A stretch of 19,127 bases of DNA, taken from contig CAIXNQ010000038.1 of the NCBI GenBank assembly GCA_903920835.1, positions 1 to 19,127 on the forward strand. The letters are read 5' to 3'. This DNA comes from an uncultured Bacteroidota bacterium (lineage in GTDB: Bacteria; Bacteroidota; Bacteroidia; Flavobacteriales; Flavobacteriaceae). The notes under the pieces were generated by a model. That model made no database searches. It had not been told where the DNA came from and was given only the letters and a program-made list of their open reading frames with translations. Below, piece after piece: positions 15,575-19,127 of this stretch. Position 1 is the stretch's first letter; the number at the start of each line of letters is the position of its first letter. The position numbers were made by a program, and so were the translations under genes.

Positions 15575-15605
15575 ATTCAGCTCCTTTTTACGCAGGCATT
15601 TTTTT
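15550..15605 (+). terminator. possible terminator overlapping the guaA 3' end
   Basis: GCCTGC (15550-15555) pairs with GCAGGC (15592-15597), which is followed by A and seven T residues. An inner GGAG/CTCC pair (15568-15571 and 15581-15584) can fold within the loop. The stem uses the last guaA codons. The long loop lowers confidence. Confidence 0.4.
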
Positions 15606-15655
15606 GAATAAATCTTAGTCCAGGGACTTTTCAGCTTAACCAATAAATAACATAC

Positions 15656-16210
15656 ATGAAAAACATTCTTACTTTAGCACTACTCGTTAGTTTTTGTTTG
15701 GCAAAAGGACAATCCAACGATTTAAAAAAATATGAAGTAAAGTATAATATCGTCAATACGATAATCATGGGTTCGGTCGAAGTGGGTGTCGAACGATTTA
15801 TAGATACTGATCAATCTATAGGTTTTGAAGCTTTCATTAACGACAGTTTTTCATATTATAAACTCGACAAAAAGAACAACAAAACTTTTGCAACAAACAG
15901 TCTGGCATTGAGTTATTGCTTTTATTTTTCAGACAGCCCTATGGCTTCGGGCTGGATGCTGGGGCCTTTGGTGAAATATCGATTTGGCAATTTTACTGAA
16001 ACTGTCGATGTAAACGGAATCAGTGCTGACTTAAAAACCAATATGAATAGTTTTATTTTGGGACTAAATGTCGGAAAGAAATGGAATTTTAGAGATAAAT
16101 TTACTGTTGCGCCTTATGCAACTATTGGTCGTAATTTTAGCAATGTGGTTAGCGACCGATTTACTGGAGTTGAATTTAACGCAGGATTTAGTTTAGGCTA
16201 TCGGTTTTAG
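15656..16210 (+). CDS. small outer-membrane beta-barrel protein
   Basis: The 184-residue protein has a signal peptide (MKNILTLALLVSFCLAKG, then Gln). It shows regular amphipathic strands (VEVGVERFI, SIGFEAFIN, SLALSYCFYF, GPLVKYRFGNF, FILGLNVGKKW, FTVAPYATIGR) and ends in YRF, with a C-terminal aromatic as expected for insertion by the BAM machinery. It resembles the eight-stranded OmpW/DUF3575-like barrels of Bacteroidota, but I cannot assign a specific family. It lies 81 bases after guaA, behind a possible terminator. Its end faces the convergent two-helix gene across 11 bases. Confidence 0.75.
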   Translation: MKNILTLALLVSFCLAKGQSNDLKKYEVKYNIVNTIIMGSVEVGVERFIDTDQSIGFEAFINDSFSYYKLDKKNNKTFATNSLALSYCFYFSDSPMASGWMLGPLVKYRFGNFTETVDVNGISADLKTNMNSFILGLNVGKKWNFRDKFTVAPYATIGRNFSNVVSDRFTGVEFNAGFSLGYRF

Positions 16211-16221
16211 TGATAATCCAA

Positions 16222-16434
16222 TTAATTTCTGGGTTTGTTCTTTTTATTCCAGTTATAATTACCCAAAACAAATACACCAACAACAATAAACAAGACTGCT
16301 CTTACATAAAACCCTGACGATTGCAATTGCTGAACTAAAGATTGTGATTGAAGGTTGAAAAGCAAGTTAAAAACAGACATAAATAGCCCCCAAATAATTC
16401 CCATTCTTAATTGATACTTCCATTTTTCGCTCAT
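16222..16434 (-). CDS. small two-helix membrane protein
   Basis: The 70-residue protein has two hydrophobic segments (MGIIWGLFMSVFNLLFNL and VRAVLFIVVGVFVLGNY) separated by a polar SQSLVQQLQSSG loop, with charged ends. It starts two bases after the gpsA stop on the same strand, so it is very likely co-transcribed and coupled. I do not recognise a characterised family. A role near GpsA is not shown. Confidence 0.7.
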   Translation of the reverse strand: MSEKWKYQLRMGIIWGLFMSVFNLLFNLQSQSLVQQLQSSGFYVRAVLFIVVGVFVLGNYNWNKKNKPRN

Positions 16435-16436
16435 CG

Positions 16437-17432
16437 TTAGTCGAGTTTATCGGTGAGTTTCTTGAACACTTTTTTCGCTTCTTTTCCTTCGTATAGAATA
16501 CTATATACCGCATCAATAATAGGCGTCTGTGCTTTGTATTCTTGATTTAATTTATAAGCACTTTTCACGGCATAATACCCCTCAGCTACCATGCTCATCT
16601 CCATCATGGCGCTTTTTACAGTATAGCCTTTGCCAATCATATTACCAAACATTCTATTTCTTGAAAAAACAGAATAACCTGTAACCAGTAAATCGCCCAA
16701 GTAGGCGGAATTGTTAATGTTACGTTTCATTCGGTGGACTTTTCGAATAAATTTCTTCATCTCTCGAATGGCATTGCTCATCAACACCGATTGAAAATTA
16801 TCGCCATAACCAAGACCGTGCGCCATTCCAGCTGCTATTGCATAAATGTTTTTAAGCATAGCAGCATATTCTGTTCCGATAATGTCGTCGGTAATTTTTG
16901 TTTTGATGTAATTTCCTGCCAATACTTTAGCAACAACTTTAGCTTTCCCTGAATCACCACAGGCAATTGTTAAGTAAGAAAGTCTTTCCAAAGCAACTTC
17001 TTCGGCGTGACAAGGACCAGTAATTACGCCTATGTTGTCAAACGGAATGTTATAGCTACTATTAAAATGTTCACCGACAATCAGGCTTGTTTCGGGCACG
17101 ATTCCTTTAATAGCAGAAAAAATCACTTTGTCTTTTAAGCTTACGGTCATTTTTGACATTTCGTTGCTTAAAAAAGCTGATGGAATAGCGAAAATAATAT
17201 AGTCGGCATAAGCAATTGCTTCGTTTATATCGCTAGTGAGGCGGAGTTTTTTAACATCAAATTCTACCGAACTTAAATAATTTGGGTTGTGGTGTTGAGA
17301 TTTTATATGTTCAATAGCTTCTTCATTTCGCATGTACCAAGCTATTTCTGAAAGATTAACGCAGAGCATCTTTGCTATTGCCGTAGCCCAACTTCCTCCT
17401 CCAATAACGGCAAACTTCGGTTGATTTGTCAT
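16437..17432 (-). CDS. gpsA: glycerol-3-phosphate dehydrogenase (NAD(P)+)
   Basis: GpsA reduces dihydroxyacetone phosphate to sn-glycerol 3-phosphate, the backbone for phospholipids, in the cytoplasm. The 331-residue length fits. The N-terminal nucleotide fold is FAVIGGGSWATAIAK (residues 7-21). Active-site lysines are expected at K109 (SAIKGIVPET) and K194 (AAMLKNIYAIAAG). Further motifs are GPCHAEEVALE, GYGDNFQSVLMSNAIREM, YLGDLLVTGYSVFSRNRMFG and MVAEGYYAVKSAY. GPCHAEE in place of the common GPSHAEE I recall as a Bacteroidota variant. The ATG at 17432 puts the nucleotide fold at its usual position. A -7 box lies 18 bases upstream. Confidence 0.97.
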   Translation of the reverse strand: MTNQPKFAVIGGGSWATAIAKMLCVNLSEIAWYMRNEEAIEHIKSQHHNPNYLSSVEFDVKKLRLTSDINEAIAYADYIIFAIPSAFLSNEMSKMTVSLKDKVIFSAIKGIVPETSLIVGEHFNSSYNIPFDNIGVITGPCHAEEVALERLSYLTIACGDSGKAKVVAKVLAGNYIKTKITDDIIGTEYAAMLKNIYAIAAGMAHGLGYGDNFQSVLMSNAIREMKKFIRKVHRMKRNINNSAYLGDLLVTGYSVFSRNRMFGNMIGKGYTVKSAMMEMSMVAEGYYAVKSAYKLNQEYKAQTPIIDAVYSILYEGKEAKKVFKKLTDKLD

Positions 17433-17449
17433 GTCTAAAAAAATTTAGC

Positions 17450-17457
17450 CAAATGTA
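17450..17457 (-). promoter_or_regulatory. -7 promoter box of gpsA
   Basis: On the minus strand TACATTTG matches TAnnTTTG, 17 bases before the gpsA ATG. It would give a short leader of about 10 bases. It is identical in sequence to the box before the T9SS gene. No well-spaced -33 TTG is seen. Confidence 0.55.
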
Positions 17458-17585
17458 ATTAAATTAAACAATATTAATGAGAACATAGTTATGTGATTTG
17501 CTTCGCCTGTTCGAGCAGTGCTCTTGGGTCTCCTGCGTCGGAAATACAAGTGGGGGTTTTGATTGTGGGTTTTTCCCCTCCCCAG

Positions 17586-17604
17586 CCCTCCCCGAAGGGG
17601 AGGG
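17586..17604. repeat. GC-rich hairpin in the gpsA upstream gap
   Basis: CCCTCCCC and GGGGAGGG form a perfect 8-bp stem around a GAA loop. A second CCCCTCCCC lies just before it (17575-17583), so alternative pairing is possible. It is a strongly GC-rich island in an AT-rich 326-base gap that I judge non-coding. There is no T run, so it is not an ordinary terminator; it resembles dispersed intergenic palindromes. Confidence 0.7.
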
Positions 17605-17632
17605 AGACGAGACGGATAATCTGGATATTAAT

Positions 17633-17757
17633 GATTAACGATTGAAGATGAACGATTGTTGATTGTCGATTAACGATTGAAGATTTTTGAATTTCTCGAC
17701 CATCAACTCATAGCTCATAACTAAAAACTAAAAACTCATAACTAAAAACTCATAACT
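17633..17757. repeat. degenerate word repeats beside the end of the 314-residue gene
   Basis: GATTAACGATTGAAGAT occurs at 17633 and 17668, with degenerate copies between. CTCATAACTAAAAACT occurs at 17714 and 17735 (21 bases apart), with a partial copy at 17749. The repeats run to within a base of the minus-strand stop at 17759. Confidence 0.7.
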
Positions 17758-17758
17758 C

Positions 17759-18703
17759 CTAAAGCAGTTCCACTTTGCAGTGACCTTCGGTGGCGTTGGG
17801 GTTTGATACGTTTAAGAAGGTGTTGTCTAGGGTGCCGAGGTCGGTGATGGTGAAGGTTTCTGAAGTGTTGGGTTCTAAAGTGACTTTATTGTTGACTGGA
17901 TCGCCGTCGGCATTGCTGCTGAGGTAGAGGTCTAAGCTCATGGTGCCGTTGTTGGTAATTTTTATTTCGTCGGTAGGGGAGAAGGTGTGTTTCAAGATGT
18001 TCTTTTTAGAGCTGCTGGGCACTGTTTTCAAAAAAATTATTTGGTCGTGGTTGCGGATGGTGTCGAGGTCAAAAAACGGTTCAGCCAAGACCGGATTGGC
18101 TTTAAAATGATTGATCATCAAGCCATAATTGGCAAACATTTCTATCATTGCGGTGGTGATTGCGGCTTCTAGGGCATCGCTTTTGTTTTCGGTGTTGCCG
18201 AAGTGACCTAACTGGGTGGTTCTGTCGGCACTGAGTTGTGCATAAAAATCATCTACTTCTGCCTTGATGGTTGCTAGGGTAGTGATTCCGTTTAGCGAAA
18301 TGCCCAGTTGTTTGACTGCGGCAACTCGGCTCTCAATAGTGCCAGAGTTGAACGGATAGCGCCCGTTTGGAAACAATGCCACAAAGCCCGGAGTGCTTTT
18401 TTTGTACACGCCCAGAATGGCATATTCCCAATCGCTGAGCTTGCTTTTGGTCATTAAATCTAGGAGTTGGTTCACCGTTAGGGTGCTTCCTTTTTGGGTG
18501 CCACCTTGGCTTTTCCAGCTGCTGTAAGCCCCAGCAACAGCAAGGTGAAATGGGTGGTAAACGGCATAGAGCCCAGCAAAAAACGGATCGCTGGTGTGCG
18601 CCTGCAATTGTGCATCATGATAGGTGCTAATTTTTAAAGCTTTTGAAAAAGTTCTATTAGCAGCAGTTAAAAATGGGTTTGTTAAGAATATCCAAGTTTT
18701 CAT
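17759..18703 (-). CDS. unrecognised protein with a C-terminal beta-rich domain
   Basis: I do not recognise a characterised family in this 314-residue protein. It has no signal peptide: the N terminus MKTWIFLTNPFLTAANRTF is only mildly hydrophobic. Residues about 20-215 look mainly helical, with repeated aromatic/His-rich text (FFAGLYAVYHPFHLAVAGAYSSW) and long helices around VDDFYAQLSADR and EAAITTAMIEMFANYGLMI. Residues about 235-314 look like a beta sandwich (EIKITNNGTMSLDLYLSS, VTLEPNTSETFTITDLG, CKVELL). The coding DNA is near 50 percent GC in the line I counted (17821-17880), above most neighbours, which may mean different codon use or transfer. The gene stands alone between repeat tracts, with a good promoter 32 bases upstream and a 42-bp array beyond it. 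Confidence 0.75.
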   Translation of the reverse strand: MKTWIFLTNPFLTAANRTFSKALKISTYHDAQLQAHTSDPFFAGLYAVYHPFHLAVAGAYSSWKSQGGTQKGSTLTVNQLLDLMTKSKLSDWEYAILGVYKKSTPGFVALFPNGRYPFNSGTIESRVAAVKQLGISLNGITTLATIKAEVDDFYAQLSADRTTQLGHFGNTENKSDALEAAITTAMIEMFANYGLMINHFKANPVLAEPFFDLDTIRNHDQIIFLKTVPSSSKKNILKHTFSPTDEIKITNNGTMSLDLYLSSNADGDPVNNKVTLEPNTSETFTITDLGTLDNTFLNVSNPNATEGHCKVELL

Positions 18704-18734
18704 AATAAATGTATTTTAATAATTGATACTAGCA

Positions 18735-18764
18735 CAAAAATAAAAACAATGATTTTAACGACAA
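18735..18764 (-). promoter_or_regulatory. promoter of the 314-residue gene
   Basis: On the minus strand TTG (18764-18762) and TATTTTTG (18742-18735) are separated by 19 bases. This fits the Bacteroidota -33 TTG and -7 TAnnTTTG consensus and spacing. The box ends 31 bases before the ATG at 18703. It is the best-formed promoter in the window. Confidence 0.7.
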
Positions 18765-18860
18765 AATACTTTTTAAACTTTTTTTAAATTATTTTAATAA
18801 AATAAATCAATTTGTTTCTTCAAAGAAAATTTAGCTAAATCATTAACGCTCAAATATAAA

Positions 18861-19127
18861 TAGATTTTTCTGTCGAGATGCTAAAGCGCTTTTTTTTATA
18901 CCTAGATTTTTCTGTTGAGATGGCAAAGAATGCTTTTTTATAACTAGATTTTTCTATTGAGAAGGCAAAGAGTCCTCTTTTATAACTAGATTTTTCTGTC
19001 GAGAAGGCAAAGAGCGCTCATTTATAACTAGATTTTTCTGTCGAGAGGGCAAAGAGCGCTCTTTTATAACTAGATTTTTCTGTCGAGAGGGCAAAGAGCG
19101 CTCTTTTATAACTAGATTTTTCTGTCG
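18861..19127. repeat. 42-bp-period tandem array, continuing past the window
   Basis: TAGATTTTTCT starts at 18861, 18903, 18945, 18987, 19029, 19071 and 19113, exactly 42 bases apart. There are six complete units and one cut by the window end. Each unit has two 21-base halves: TAGATTTTTCTGTCGAGAGGG and CAAAGAGCGCTCTTTTATAAC in two parts (first CAAAGAGCGCTC, then TTTTATAAC). The second half holds the perfect 14-bp palindrome AAAGAGCGCTCTTT in the best units. The units at 19029 and 19071 are identical. Divergence grows toward the gene-proximal edge (18861, 18903). The array lies about 97 bases upstream of the promoter of the 314-residue gene. I see no gene in 18704-19127. Confidence 0.93.

Noticed and set aside
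18861..19127. The 42-bp array as coding sequence: two frames are open through the newest units (14 codons per unit)
   Set aside because: The older units at 18903 and 18945 carry stops in those frames and no start codon is visible. A period divisible by three (42) leaves frames open by itself.
1..19127. Replication origin with DnaA boxes
   Set aside because: The parS sites suggest an ori-proximal location, but I found no cluster of TTATCCACA-like boxes by eye and no dnaA gene.

Overview
The window looks like chromosomal DNA of a Bacteroidota member, most likely Flavobacterium or a close relative. The grounds are the AT-rich composition, start regions carrying the Bacteroidota -7 promoter box TAnnTTTG instead of Shine-Dalgarno sites, a protein with a type IX secretion (T9SS) type A sorting domain, Bacteroidota-type lipoprotein and outer-membrane barrel genes, and a DUF4175 - ybeY - mnmG gene order. 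I see no rRNA, tRNA, phage, transposase or CRISPR array.

Layout. Positions 1-4737 (+): the 3' part of a large DUF4175-like membrane-associated protein, ybeY (rRNA maturation), mnmG (tRNA wobble-U modification) and a SAM methyltransferase. Three matches to the ParB-binding parS centromere sequence lie around mnmG: two exact and one with a single mismatch. This suggests an origin-proximal, ParABS-loaded region. Positions 4884-7366 (-): a T9SS-secreted protein and a PlsC-type acyltransferase, separated by a 43-bp-period inverted/direct repeat block. Positions 7515-10966 (+): trpS, then a probable copper-related cluster of a small Cys/His membrane protein, an MbnP-family lipoprotein and an outer-membrane barrel with a Cys cluster. 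No MbnH-like di-haem oxidase is present beside MbnP. Positions 10967-15574 (+): a 21-bp-period array directly upstream of a family 2 glycosyltransferase, then an overlapping mlaE-mlaF lipid-transport pair and guaA. Positions 15656-18703: an outer-membrane barrel (+), then gpsA with a small two-helix membrane protein (both -), and an unrecognised 314-residue protein (-). Positions 18861 to the window end: a 42-bp-period tandem array that runs off the edge.

Most genes are housekeeping: tRNA and rRNA maturation, Trp-tRNA charging, GMP synthesis, glycerophospholipid synthesis (gpsA, plsC) and lipid transport (mlaEF). The least explained content is non-coding. Three arrays have periods of 21, 42 and 43 bp, close to two or four turns of B-DNA. 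Each contains palindromic cores and lies upstream of a gene start. Together with the parS cluster they are the main candidates for undescribed or under-described biology here.
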